DNA of 64,000 bases from Slackia equolifaciens (GTDB lineage: Bacteria > Actinomycetota > Coriobacteriia > Coriobacteriales > Eggerthellaceae): contig NZ_QIBX01000003.1 of assembly GCF_003725995.1 (NCBI RefSeq), forward strand, positions 1 to 64,000. Direction: 5' to 3'. Position 1 is the first letter of the stretch. Each line of letters opens with the position of its first letter. Below the pieces are notes generated by a model. It saw nothing but the letters and a program-made list of their open reading frames with translations, did no database searches and was not told the DNA's origin. Below, one piece after another: positions 17,380 to 26,374 of this stretch. The position numbers were made by a program, and so were the translations under genes.

Positions 17380-18795
17380 ATGGCTGAAAACAATCAGCCC
17401 GCTGAAGCAAAGGGGCGCGAGCATTTCGCGTCGCGTATAGGCTTCATCCTCGTAGCCGCTGGCTGCGCTATCGGCTTGGGCAACGTGTGGCGTTTTCCCT
17501 ACATCACGGGCGAGTATGGCGGCGGCGCATTCGTGCTCCTGTACCTGATCTTCCTCGTTATTCTAGGCCTGCCCGTAATGGTTATGGAGTTCGCCGTGGG
17601 GCGCGCCAGCCAGAAGAGCTGCGCTCAGGCGTTTGATATTCTGGAGCCCAAGCGCCGCTTTCACTGGTTTAGCTGGTGGGGCTACATCGGCTGCATGATT
17701 CTCATGATGTTCTACACCACCGTTGCCGGATGGATGGTGGCGTACATCCCCAAGATGGCTTCGGGCATGTTCAACGGGGCCGATGCTGCGGTGACGGGCG
17801 AGGCGTTCAACGCGATGCTCGCCAATCCGAGCGAGCTCATTGCCTGGATGCTCGTTGCCGTGCTCATTGGGTTTGTGATTTGCGCGATGGGTCTTCAAAA
17901 GGGCGTGGAGCGCATCACCAAGTGGATGATGGCCATTCTGTTCGTGGCAATGATTGCGCTGTGCATCCGCGCGATGACGTTGCCGGGTGCAGGCGAGGGC
18001 ATAGCGTTCTACCTGATTCCCGACTTCAGTCGCATGTTTGAAGGCGGATGGTCCACCTTTGGCGAGGCGGTGTACGCCGCAATGGGTCAGGCGTTCTTCA
18101 GCCTGTCGTTGGGCATCGCCGCCATGGAGATCTTCGGTTCCAAGGTGGGCCGCGAGCGCAGCCTTACCGGCGAGGCCGTGAATGTGACCGTGCTGAACAC
18201 GCTCGTCGCCATTCTCGCTGGCTTGATTATCTTCCCTGCATGCTTCGCCTATGACGTAACGCCTGATTCCGATCCGTCTCTGGTGTTTGTGACGCTGCCT
18301 GTAGTGTTCGGCCAAATGCCTTTGGGCAACGTATGGGGCGCGCTCTTCTTCGTGTTCATGAGCTTTGCGGCGCTTTCAACCGTAATCGCCGTGTTCGAAA
18401 ACCTCATCAGCTTTTCGATGGACAAGTGGGGCATGAGTCGCACCAAGGCCGTACTGGTCAATGGAGCGCTCGTTATTGCCCTGAGTCTTCCTTGTGCGCT
18501 TGGCTTCAATCTGTGGTCTGGATTCACGGTGCCCGGCATAGGCGACATCCAGACGCTCGAGGACTTTGTGGTGTCTAACAATATGCTTCCTTTGGGCTCG
18601 CTCATTTTCGTGCTGTTCTGCACGACCCGCTACGGTTGGGGTTGGGACAAGTTTCTCGCCGAGGCCGATGCTGGCCAGGGGATGAAGTTCCCTGCATGGA
18701 GCAGGCTTTGGGTGAAGTACGGGATTCCTGTGCTGATCATCATTATCTTCATCATGGGGTATGCGCCCAAGTTTGCCGTGTGGTTTGGGGCGTAG
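17380..18795 (+). CDS. Sodium-dependent transporter of the NSS (SNF) family
   Basis: 471 residues after AAGGAG. Helix 1 carries the hallmark GCAIGLGNVWRFPY followed by ITGEYGGGAFVLLY, which form the substrate and Na+ sites of LeuT-like carriers; about eleven or twelve hydrophobic segments follow. Bacterial members import amino acids such as tryptophan or leucine with sodium. The substrate is not predictable here. The gene is monocistronic, closed by a hairpin and a terminator. Confidence 0.92.
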   Translation: MAENNQPAEAKGREHFASRIGFILVAAGCAIGLGNVWRFPYITGEYGGGAFVLLYLIFLVILGLPVMVMEFAVGRASQKSCAQAFDILEPKRRFHWFSWWGYIGCMILMMFYTTVAGWMVAYIPKMASGMFNGADAAVTGEAFNAMLANPSELIAWMLVAVLIGFVICAMGLQKGVERITKWMMAILFVAMIALCIRAMTLPGAGEGIAFYLIPDFSRMFEGGWSTFGEAVYAAMGQAFFSLSLGIAAMEIFGSKVGRERSLTGEAVNVTVLNTLVAILAGLIIFPACFAYDVTPDSDPSLVFVTLPVVFGQMPLGNVWGALFFVFMSFAALSTVIAVFENLISFSMDKWGMSRTKAVLVNGALVIALSLPCALGFNLWSGFTVPGIGDIQTLEDFVVSNNMLPLGSLIFVLFCTTRYGWGWDKFLAEADAGQGMKFPAWSRLWVKYGIPVLIIIIFIMGYAPKFAVWFGA

Positions 18796-18803
18796 GGCTT
18801 ATG

Positions 18804-18849
18804 CAAGGGGGAAGGAGGAAAGGATGGGTCCTTTCCTCCTTCCCCCTTG
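18804..18849. repeat. Perfect 20-bp inverted repeat with 6-nt loop
   Basis: 18804-18823 and 18830-18849 are exact reverse complements (purine-rich GGGGGAAGGAGGAAAGG arm). The transcript would form a very stable hairpin directly behind the NSS gene. No T run follows, so it may protect the mRNA 3' end or terminate poorly. Confidence 0.9.
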
Positions 18850-18918
18850 AACCCCCATCCTCTTTTCCTCTTCCAGTCCATGGGAGAAACCGGATGCTTG
18901 GGGCTTCATCGCCCACCG

Positions 18919-18950
18919 AGCGGGCCTTGCTTTTGCTGGCCCGCTTTTTT
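18919..18950 (+). terminator. Rho-independent terminator
   Basis: AGCGGGCC (18919-18926) pairs with GGCCCGCT (18938-18945), followed by TTTTTT. It is the second stop signal behind the NSS gene. Confidence 0.85.
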
Positions 18951-18982
18951 GTCTTTGTTCGGGGCGATTATTTGCCTGATTC

Positions 18983-19399
18983 CTAGCCCTTCTTGTTGAA
19001 TGCGCTGATTCCTAGGCAGGTGAGACCTATTCCGAGCATGGTCATGCCTGCGTTGGGGGAGAGGGGCTCGGCTAGACCGATTTCGCCCATGGAGCCTAAG
19101 GCTACCACCGCGACTCCCATTGCCAGACCTATGCATTTGAGTGCGAGAAGAGCCGTTTCGCGAGGCCCGTTGCTTTCGGTGCCCGCGTGTGCGGTTTTGG
19201 CGTTCAGGAGGTCGTCAGTCGAGACGCCGAGCACTTCGGCTAGGCGCGGAAATGAATTCACGTCCGGGCATGACAGGTCACGTTCCCATTTGGATACCGC
19301 TTTGTCGGTGACGTTCATCAGGTTGGCCAGGTCAAGCTGCGTCATTCCGTTCCGCTTTCGCAGCGCTGCGATGGTGGTTCCGAGTGTTTTCTTTTCCAT
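18983..19399 (-). CDS. XRE-family regulator with two C-terminal membrane segments
   Basis: Start ATG 19399 has AAGGAGG upstream; 138 residues. Residues ~6-65 are a Cro/CI-type helix-turn-helix (TIAALRKRNGMTQLDLANLMNVTDKAVSKWE) with the DDLL end typical of the family. Two hydrophobic stretches follow (about 85-105 and 112-132), so the DNA-binding part is tethered to the membrane. The target is unknown; the ABC exporter gene lies divergently 254 bp away. Confidence 0.82.
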   Translation of the reverse strand: MEKKTLGTTIAALRKRNGMTQLDLANLMNVTDKAVSKWERDLSCPDVNSFPRLAEVLGVSTDDLLNAKTAHAGTESNGPRETALLALKCIGLAMGVAVVALGSMGEIGLAEPLSPNAGMTMLGIGLTCLGISAFNKKG

Positions 19400-19462
19400 G
19401 TGATGCCTCCTTCGAAACGTTCGCATTGTAGCGTGTTTTTATGATGGGGCAGGGAACGTCTT

Positions 19463-19507
19463 CGACTCAACCGACGGTTGGTAGAGCCGACTCAACCGGT
19501 GGTAGAG
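19463..19507. promoter_or_regulatory. Duplicated operator-like motif before the ABC exporter
   Basis: CGACTCAACCG...GTGGTAGAG occurs twice (19463-19486 and 19488-19507). The first copy is nearly palindromic (CAACCGACGGTTG). TTGGTA and TAGAGT, 18 bp apart, could be the promoter elements. The look is that of a MerR-type or similar operator, but no such regulator gene is adjacent. Confidence 0.4.
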
Positions 19508-19653
19508 TTATGCATCACGCCTGATGACAGGCTTGTTTGGCGTATGCAATGCACGCTCGCGTCGCTTGATGGACACAAGATTCACAGTTGCATCTGCGGC
19601 GGGTTTCGGGTTCAATCGGTATCCGTCTTCCGCATTCACTTGAAAGGATGTTC

Positions 19654-21465
19654 ATGCCGTCTTCCGATGCCAAGGAAAGTGCCGCCCGTAAGATGCCGTC
19701 CACTGCTCGGCGTACGCTGCATTATTACTGGCTGGTCACGCGCAAGCATTTCGGGCTGTTTGCACTGCTGGTGCTTTCCACGCTGTTCTTCGGCGGATTC
19801 CAAACGTATGGCAACCCGTTTGTCATGGGCCTGATCGTAGATCGCGTAAGCGCTGCTCCTGTGGCAGCCGACCAGGTGTTTACCGTGTTCGGCCCCTACA
19901 TTGCCGCTCTGGTGCTGGTGAATGTGTGCGGGCAAACGTGCAGCAAGCTGCAGGATTATGCGCTGTGGAAGCTCGAGATTGCGGTGAGCTACGATCTCGC
20001 AACCATGAGCTTCGATGCGCTATCCAACCAGTCCATGACGTTTCACTCCAATCGCTTCGGTGGCACGCTGGTTTCGCAGACCTCCAAATTCATGGCGGCG
20101 TACAACCAGCTGGTCGAAGCGCTGGTGCATCCGTTTTTGCCGGTGTTGGGTTCGGTCGTATTCGTGTGCATCCTGCTAGGGCCGCGCGTGCCGGTGTATG
20201 TAGTCATTCTCATGGCGCTGTTTGCGGTATACGCGTGCGTGTCCTACATCATGTACAAGCGCATTCTCCACCTTAATGAAAATGCCGCCCGAGCTCAAAA
20301 CAACCTCTCTGGCGAGCTCTCCGACGCGGTGACCAATATTCTTACCGTGAAAACCTACGGTCGCGAAGACTACGAGCGTGAGTTGTTCGATCGTGCCAAT
20401 CGCGAGGTGGTGGCGCGCGACTCCAAGCGCATGCGCTCTTCGCTTCTGCGCGGCGTGTTAACTGCGGGTATCGCCGTGATTATCATGAGCGTGGTGGCTG
20501 TGTTCATTTCGGGCGGCAACGCGTGGTTCGGCATCACGCCCGGTACGTTGGTGATGATGTTCACCTATACCTACACCATGACGCAGCAGTTCAACTTTGT
20601 GAATTCGGGCTTGCAGCGCTTCAACCGCGCGTTCGGCGACGCGAGCGGCATGACGCAGGTCCTTGATGAACCCCGCCTGGTGGCCGACGCTCCCGGCGCG
20701 CCCGACCTGAAGGTGCGTGAAGGCGCCATCGATTTCGAGGGCATTGGGTTTTCCTACGAGGACGGCGGCGTGGAAACGCGTGTATTCGACGGGCTGGATC
20801 TGCATATTCCTGCAGGTCAGCGTATTGGTCTGGTGGGTATGAGCGGCGCGGGCAAAACTACGCTCACCAAGCTTTTGCTGCGCCTGTCCGATATCCAAGA
20901 AGGCCGCATAATGGTGGATGGCCAGGATGTTTCTCGGTGCACGCAGCAAAGCCTGCGTCGTCAGATTGCCTACGTGCCCCAGGAGGCGTTGCTGTTCCAT
21001 CGCTCGATTGCCGAGAACATTGCATATGGCAGGCCTGATGCCACCATGGATCAGATTCGCGAAGCGGCCCGACGCGCCAACGCTCTTGAGTTCATTGAGC
21101 GTCTGCCGCAGGGGTTCAATACCGTAACCGGTGAGCGAGGCGTGAAGCTTTCCGGCGGGCAGCGTCAACGCATCGCCATTGCCCGCGCTATGCTCGCCGA
21201 TTGTCCTGTTCTGGTGCTTGACGAGGCCACGAGTGCACTCGACTCCGAAAGCGAGAAGATGGTGCAGGATGCGCTTGAGGAGCTGATGCGTGGTCGCACT
21301 TCTATAGTTGTGGCGCATCGCCTCTCTACAGTGGCGAGCCTTGACCGCATTGTGGTGCTAGATGGCGGCAAAGTGGTTGAGGACGGTCCGCATGCTCGCC
21401 TTATCGAGCAAGACGGTGAATATGCCCATCTTTGGAGCCGCCAAACGGGCGCATATTTGGAGTAA
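19654..21465 (+). CDS. ABC exporter with fused membrane and ATPase domains
   Basis: ATG 19654 follows GAAAGG at 6-nt spacing; 603 residues. An ABC type-1 membrane domain with six helices (about 20-335) precedes a nucleotide-binding domain with Walker A GMSGAGKTT, Q-loop YVPQEALLF, signature LSGGQRQRIA, Walker B VLVLDEATSALDSES and H-loop AHRLS. This is a homodimeric exporter, or half of a heterodimer with a partner elsewhere. It may move lipids, peptides or drugs; sequence does not tell which. It is monocistronic and followed by a 409-bp stretch without genes. Confidence 0.9.
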   Translation: MPSSDAKESAARKMPSTARRTLHYYWLVTRKHFGLFALLVLSTLFFGGFQTYGNPFVMGLIVDRVSAAPVAADQVFTVFGPYIAALVLVNVCGQTCSKLQDYALWKLEIAVSYDLATMSFDALSNQSMTFHSNRFGGTLVSQTSKFMAAYNQLVEALVHPFLPVLGSVVFVCILLGPRVPVYVVILMALFAVYACVSYIMYKRILHLNENAARAQNNLSGELSDAVTNILTVKTYGREDYERELFDRANREVVARDSKRMRSSLLRGVLTAGIAVIIMSVVAVFISGGNAWFGITPGTLVMMFTYTYTMTQQFNFVNSGLQRFNRAFGDASGMTQVLDEPRLVADAPGAPDLKVREGAIDFEGIGFSYEDGGVETRVFDGLDLHIPAGQRIGLVGMSGAGKTTLTKLLLRLSDIQEGRIMVDGQDVSRCTQQSLRRQIAYVPQEALLFHRSIAENIAYGRPDATMDQIREAARRANALEFIERLPQGFNTVTGERGVKLSGGQRQRIAIARAMLADCPVLVLDEATSALDSESEKMVQDALEELMRGRTSIVVAHRLSTVASLDRIVVLDGGKVVEDGPHARLIEQDGEYAHLWSRQTGAYLE

Positions 21466-21496
21466 GCGCACACTGGCTGTTTCGTTCGCGTGCGTT

Positions 21497-21801
21497 TTGT
21501 TGGCAGTTGTTCCGAGTATGTAATCCGCGGGCGCGCCGAATTACCTTTACTGCGTCAGTTTTCCCGAGTATGTAATCCAATTCGGAGGAAATTTCTGCCC
21601 CAGAATGGCAATAGCACATTTGTGCTGCCCTATTGAGAATTCTGACCTGGGATTATGCAGGATATAAAGATGAGCTGGCGATTGAAGGGTTCAGTACTGC
21701 TTCTCTGATGCCGGATTTTGGATTACATACTTTGAGAAACTGGCGGAAAGAAGTGATTTGGGCATCAATCTGGATTACATACTCGGAAAAACTGCCAACA
21801 A
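21497..21801. mobile_element. 305-bp palindromic MITE-like element with 30-bp terminal inverted repeats
   Basis: The 30-bp ends (21497-21526 and 21772-21801) are inverted copies differing at one base. Inside each arm, exactly 52 bp further in, is a second copy of the core GTATGTAATCC (21568-21578 and 21720-21730 in opposite sense), and the sequence between outer and inner copies is itself a decayed inverted match. No transposase and no credible ORF is present. It fills nearly all of the gap 21466-21874. A target duplication is not obvious. Confidence 0.7.
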
Positions 21802-21815
21802 GCTATCTTGCCCAT

Positions 21816-21848
21816 GAAAAAGCCGGCCGCCTCAGTGGCAGCCGGCTT
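21816..21848 (-). terminator. Terminator of the DUF5692 gene
   Basis: AAGCCGGCCGCC (21820-21831) pairs with GGCAGCCGGCTT (21837-21848) with one wobble; on the minus strand a T run follows. Confidence 0.75.
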
Positions 21849-21874
21849 CGTTTCTCCGTTCTGTCGTTTGTGCT

Positions 21875-22870
21875 CTATGCCGCTAGCTGCTCTGCGTCTT
21901 CGCGGCGTGCCATAGCTGCCTCGTAGTCGCGCGTTCCCACGAACACCTCATGCGTGTAGGGGTTCACACCCAGCTTCTTAGCGCGGTATGCTACGTAGCC
22001 CAGCGCCGCAATGTTGGCGCCCAGCGCAAGCACGGATATCGCGAGGTTCACATCGGGGTTATTGACCGATTGGACCGCGAACACGCTCGAGTCGGCGAAC
22101 ATCGGGAACACCTGGCAGAACATGCACCACAGCGAAAGCGTGTATGCACGGTCTTGAATCCATCCGCCCTTGTTCCACAGCGCATTGGCAACGGTGGGGG
22201 CGAGCAGCAGCGCCAGGCCGCAGTACCAAGAGTGCGTAGGCAGGCAGTTGTAGGTGTAGCAGAAGTTCCAAATGTCGTAGCTGATGATGAACACCCAGGT
22301 CATATCGGGCCAAAGCATGTCCTGCTTTTTCTTGGACACGTAAATCCCAAACCAGCCCGTCATCACGAAGATATTCAAGATGCCCGCGATGCCGTTGAAC
22401 ACGTTGTGCCAGCCTCCGTGCAGGGTAACGCCTTCGCTTGAGACCCAGGTGGTTCCGAACGCGCGCACTGCGCTTTCGAAATCGCTCACCACGGCGATCA
22501 GGATATTGATGGCTACGATCACGAACGGGAAGCACTTGAACCATTCGGCTTTGCCGAGCCGTCCCCAGTGGTACTTCAAGATAAGGAATCCGATGCATCC
22601 TGCTGTGGCGGCGTAGAGCTTCGCGTAGTGGAACCAGCTGTTCATATACAGATAGGTGGGATTATTGAGCGCCCACTCGGCACCCATTGCCGCACTTGCG
22701 TAAATCGAGATGAAATACACGGTGAGAATGCCAGGGATGACGAGGAAGCAGGCAATGCCGCCGGCTTTGCTGCGTCGTGCGACCTCGTTGAACAGAATGA
22801 GCGCAACGAATACTATGACCCATCCGAGCCATTGGTAGAGTGCGTTGTCGCCATAGACGTCGAATAGCAT
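21875..22870 (-). CDS. Multi-helix membrane protein, DUF5692-like
   Basis: ATG 22870 has AAAGGAG upstream; 331 residues with about nine or ten hydrophobic segments and many Trp/Tyr residues (DMTWVFIISYDIWNFCYTYNCLP). It resembles the DUF5692 family found in Eggerthellaceae and some Clostridia; no function is established. The TetR gene lies just upstream in the same orientation, 125 bp away, suggesting control of this gene or a joint transcript. No pump or channel signature is recognisable. Confidence 0.75.
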   Translation of the reverse strand: MLFDVYGDNALYQWLGWVIVFVALILFNEVARRSKAGGIACFLVIPGILTVYFISIYASAAMGAEWALNNPTYLYMNSWFHYAKLYAATAGCIGFLILKYHWGRLGKAEWFKCFPFVIVAINILIAVVSDFESAVRAFGTTWVSSEGVTLHGGWHNVFNGIAGILNIFVMTGWFGIYVSKKKQDMLWPDMTWVFIISYDIWNFCYTYNCLPTHSWYCGLALLLAPTVANALWNKGGWIQDRAYTLSLWCMFCQVFPMFADSSVFAVQSVNNPDVNLAISVLALGANIAALGYVAYRAKKLGVNPYTHEVFVGTRDYEAAMARREDAEQLAA

Positions 22871-22995
22871 GATGCATCTCCTTTGCTGCGTAGCGGCCCA
22901 CGCCAATGCGCCGATTGGCTTGCCGTGTCATTAGGATGTTTGAGCGAGCTGTCGGTTGCGCGCTTGGCCGGCACGCCCGCGAGATACCTGCAGAG

Positions 22996-23595
22996 CTATT
23001 GCTTCTGATCTGGTTGCCTTTGATCAGCTTGGGTTGTATCCAGGTGGAGCGTTTCTGCGATGATGTCCTTGATCACCTCGTCATCGACGTCGGGATGCTG
23101 CCTTAGGTAGCCCACGAGCCCCAGAATCAGCGTATAGATAGTTTCGTAAGGGTGCTGAATGTTGACTGAATGCAGGCGGCGGTAATCCTCGACCGTCGTA
23201 TCCATGATGTAGGAGGTCACTCGCTCTGCTACCCGGTTCACAAATGCGAGGTAGAGCGCGGCGTTTTCGTGCGTGGCGAGCGCACGCCTGAATGGCTTAT
23301 GTGCGCTTTCGCAATCGAAGAGCTCCTTGCGCGTAAGGGCAACGACAGTTGCCAGCGCGTGATCGATGTCACCCGTGCGGCGTTGGGCATTCCAGACGCG
23401 TAACGATTCGATGAACTCCTCCACGTAAGTGTCAAGCACCGCAGAGGTGAGCTCCTCTTTACTGGGGAAATAGTGATAGAACAGGCTGCGTGCCACACCA
23501 AGCCGGTCGGCGATGTTCTGTACGGAGGTCTTGGACAGGCCCTTTTCCTCGAAAAGCTCGCGGGCGCATGCAACGATCTCTTCTCTTCGCTCCAT
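22996..23595 (-). CDS. TetR-family transcriptional regulator
   Basis: 199 residues from ATG 23595 (AAGGGGG upstream). The N-terminal helix-turn-helix is textbook: ARELFEEKGLSKTSVQNIADRLGVARSLFYHYFPSKEEL abbreviated here by its ends, residues ~9-47. The C-terminal ligand domain is not assignable. It stands between the DUF5692 gene downstream and the divergent flavin operon at 23901, and a TGACG-N3-CGTCA dyad lies upstream, so it may control itself and either neighbour. Confidence 0.9.
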   Translation of the reverse strand: MERREEIVACARELFEEKGLSKTSVQNIADRLGVARSLFYHYFPSKEELTSAVLDTYVEEFIESLRVWNAQRRTGDIDHALATVVALTRKELFDCESAHKPFRRALATHENAALYLAFVNRVAERVTSYIMDTTVEDYRRLHSVNIQHPYETIYTLILGLVGYLRQHPDVDDEVIKDIIAETLHLDTTQADQRQPDQKQ

Positions 23596-23728
23596 CGTGA
23601 CCCCCTTCGCATCGAGGATGTTTGCTCTCGAGTTCTATCTGCGTTGTGATGGCTTCGATACGTCGCGACATCTGTCGTGCCGTCATATCGGCCACCTCTT
23701 TGAAGATGTCTATAGTATGTGGAATGTC

Positions 23729-23741
23729 TGACGGTGCGTCA
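23729..23741. promoter_or_regulatory. Candidate TetR operator, TGACGGTGCGTCA
   Basis: Perfect dyad with 5-bp arms and 3-bp centre, 134 bp upstream of the tetR start and 160 bp upstream of the divergent lipoprotein gene. The remaining gap 23596-23900 is AT-rich and carries no gene. Confidence 0.5.
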
Positions 23742-23900
23742 ATGTACACTTTTAACAAATCGTCAATTCTAAAAACTTTTGCTCAACTGGGAATATGTAT
23801 TGTGTGCTTTCTATGATAAGGTTCAGACAGTTCACTGAAGCAGCAAAAGAATAACTTCGAAGAAGTAATGAAATAGAGGATCCGAAAGAAAGGAGACGAG

Positions 23901-24428
23901 ATGGGGTCGATTAAACGTAACGCAGCGCTGGCATTACCCACATGCGGGATCATCGTGCTTGCTGCGGGCCTGAGCGGCTGCGGGCCTTCGTTCGAGGGGT
24001 CGGGCAGTAAGGATGCCGCAAGCGCCGAGCAGCTCGCTCTCCATGCAGAGGATCCGTGGGAGTTTACGGTTGATGCCGCGCAAACTCAGCCAGTGTACGA
24101 GGGGCTGACAGACGGGGTGTACACCGGAAAGGGCCTGGGAATGGATGGGCTGATCACCGTTACGTTGCTCGTTCAGGACGATCGCATCACAACCCTCGAA
24201 ATCGTGCAGGAGGGGGAAACTCAAAGCGTCGGTGGGTACGAGGCCATCAGGGATGGCGTGTACGCCTCGATGATCGACGCGGCGCAATGCTCCGATATCG
24301 ATGCGATTTCGGGTGCGACGTACACAACGGCAGGCGTGAAGCAGGCGGTTGACGACGCGCTCATCCAGGCGGGGGCGCCCATCGAGCCGCGCGTGCTCGC
24401 TTCCGGCGCGCCCGATTCGGGCAGGTAG
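23901..24428 (+). CDS. FMN-binding domain lipoprotein
   Basis: 175 residues after AAAGGAG. A lipoprotein signal ends in LSGC (Cys27). Residues ~65-155 form an FMN-binding domain (GLTDGVYTGKGLGMDG..., related to NqrC/RnfG) with ISGATYT at 136-142; the last Thr is the residue that ApbE would link to FMN through phosphate. An outer-face flavin carrier receiving electrons and passing them to the next gene's flavoprotein is the likely role (inference). No apbE is in the window. Confidence 0.88.
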   Translation: MGSIKRNAALALPTCGIIVLAAGLSGCGPSFEGSGSKDAASAEQLALHAEDPWEFTVDAAQTQPVYEGLTDGVYTGKGLGMDGLITVTLLVQDDRITTLEIVQEGETQSVGGYEAIRDGVYASMIDAAQCSDIDAISGATYTTAGVKQAVDDALIQAGAPIEPRVLASGAPDSGR

Positions 24429-24503
24429 CGCTCTTCTTGAATGTATGCATCCGATATGCGTGCATCGGTTGCCCCGTTGCATGCATGCACAAGGGAGGTT
24501 CCG

Positions 24504-26372
24504 ATGAGCAGCAAGAAAGAATCGCATGCTGTAAGCAGGCGCGAGTTTCTGGCGGGCGCGGCAGCTATGGTCGGGGCCGCGGCATGCGCCACGCCCGCAG
24601 CTGCATTTGCCGTCGAGGAAGGCGCGATCGGCGATTGGGCGCGTGACGGCAGCGCGCAGGTTGCCGCTCCCGAAAGCCGAGGGAGCAACGCCAGCGCCCC
24701 TGACGGCACGTATCGCGAGCATAACGCCGCCTCGTTTCCCGCAAACGAAGCCACGCCTATACCTCCGCGTGCCGTGCCCGATGAGTGGGATCTCGAATGC
24801 GATGTGGTAGTGGTGGGCGCCGGCGGCGGGGGACTGAATGCCGCCGCTCGTGCAGCAGAACTGGGCGCGTCGGTCATATGCCTTGAGTCAATGGCGACCT
24901 GGGGAGGCAATGCTCAGTCTGCCGGCATGTGCGGCATCCTGGGCGGCTATAGCAAACAGGAGGAGAAGCGCTTCGCGTTTCCCAGCTATCCGTTCGACCC
25001 TCAGGCCTTGACCGATTGGGCGATGGACGAATACCACTACGCGGCTGATCCAAAGCTCATTTTTCGCATCGCCGAGCAGGGCGGCCCGTCGCTCGACTGG
25101 ATGGCGTCGTGCGGAGTCGACTGGCGCCTGGGAGAGGTGCCGGTGTATGTGGCGCCCAAGCGCTCCACCCTTGACCACCATGTGCTCAAGATGAAAGATG
25201 CGACCGACGCCATGTTCGATTACGGCCAGAAGAGGGGCGTTGCATTCAAGTTTCGTTGTCCGGCCGAGGCACTCGTGCAGGATGCAAGCGGCCGAATCGT
25301 GGGCGTTGTCGCGCGCGAAGACTTTCAGCGCGAGATATATATCCATGCGCCGCGCGGAGTGATTCTGACCGCAGGCGGGTTCTGCAACAACAAAGCCTTG
25401 CTCGAGCGCTACATTCCCACCGCGGCGATGGGGTGCGCGTCAAGCTATCTCGTGGGCGGAGAAACGGGCGAGTGCTTCCGCATGGGTCTCGGCGTAGGGG
25501 CTGACGTTTCGGGCTTCAACAGCTCGGCGAGTTTTGACGGCGGGGTGGACTGGCAGGCGGAAGGAGGGCAGTGGGCTCGTTTCCTTTATGACGGCATGAC
25601 CCAGCTTTCGCGCCAGCCGTGGCTCACCATCGACCGGTGCGGCAATCGCCTGCGCTACATGGATTCGCGTGTTGCAGAAGACGGCGCCAACGCAATTTAT
25701 GCGCTCGGTGATTTGGCGACCATCCAGATGACGCCTCCGGGTCACCGCTCATATATCGTGTTCGACGCGAACTACGAGGACCATCTCTCCGGTTTCGCCC
25801 AAGAGCACTGCCGCAAGCTTATCACCCCCGATCTCGAGCAGATCGACAAGGTGCCTGAGCATTATCGCGACTGGCATCACGGCGTTCAGGATGCCATCGA
25901 TGCCGATGTGCTCAAACGACGCGATTCCCTCGAGGAGCTTGAGCGTGATTTGGGTCTTGCAGAGGGCGTGCTCACGCAGGCCGTGGCCCACTGGAACGAA
26001 TGCTGCGAGCGAGGTGTAGACGACTTCATGTACCCCATGCCGTCGGAGTGGCTGCATCCCATTGTCGAGCCGCCGTTCTATGGATGCCGTATCGGCGGCA
26101 ACCTTTACGGCACAAAAGCGGGCTTGCTTATCAACGACCAGATGCAGGTGGTGGGCACGGATGGGCGCGTGATACCGGGCCTCTATGCCGGCTGGCATAC
26201 CGCTGGCGGCGCCTGCGGCGAGAACAGCTACATCGGCGACCCTATCCTCGGCTCGCTTATGGGCGACGTTGGGCTGGCGTTTTGCGGAGGATACCTCTGC
26301 GGCACGTCGGTCATCGAGCACGAGTTTGATGCGGGTCGGTCCGATGCTGACCGCTCTCAAGGAGGCGAATAA
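24504..26372 (+). CDS. Tat-exported FAD flavoprotein reductase (fumarate reductase/KstD-like)
   Basis: ATG 24504 follows GGGAGG; 622 residues. A twin-arginine signal SRREFLAG (residues 11-18) ends at a site like AAAFA. The dinucleotide fold DVVVVGAGGGGLNAAARAAELG begins near residue 115, and the C-terminal FAD block (GLYAGWHTAGGACGENSYIGDP) is intact. Such proteins reduce C=C bonds of fumarate-like acids, urocanate, steroids or phenolics outside the cytoplasm in Eggerthellaceae. No heme motif is present, so electrons probably come from the FMN lipoprotein encoded just upstream. Substrate unknown. Confidence 0.88.
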   Translation: MSSKKESHAVSRREFLAGAAAMVGAAACATPAAAFAVEEGAIGDWARDGSAQVAAPESRGSNASAPDGTYREHNAASFPANEATPIPPRAVPDEWDLECDVVVVGAGGGGLNAAARAAELGASVICLESMATWGGNAQSAGMCGILGGYSKQEEKRFAFPSYPFDPQALTDWAMDEYHYAADPKLIFRIAEQGGPSLDWMASCGVDWRLGEVPVYVAPKRSTLDHHVLKMKDATDAMFDYGQKRGVAFKFRCPAEALVQDASGRIVGVVAREDFQREIYIHAPRGVILTAGGFCNNKALLERYIPTAAMGCASSYLVGGETGECFRMGLGVGADVSGFNSSASFDGGVDWQAEGGQWARFLYDGMTQLSRQPWLTIDRCGNRLRYMDSRVAEDGANAIYALGDLATIQMTPPGHRSYIVFDANYEDHLSGFAQEHCRKLITPDLEQIDKVPEHYRDWHHGVQDAIDADVLKRRDSLEELERDLGLAEGVLTQAVAHWNECCERGVDDFMYPMPSEWLHPIVEPPFYGCRIGGNLYGTKAGLLINDQMQVVGTDGRVIPGLYAGWHTAGGACGENSYIGDPILGSLMGDVGLAFCGGYLCGTSVIEHEFDAGRSDADRSQGGE

Positions 26373-26374
26373 CC

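Noticed and set aside
21600-21860. Open frames across the palindromic element
   Set aside because: They lack ribosome sites, cross the inverted repeats and terminator, and match no family.
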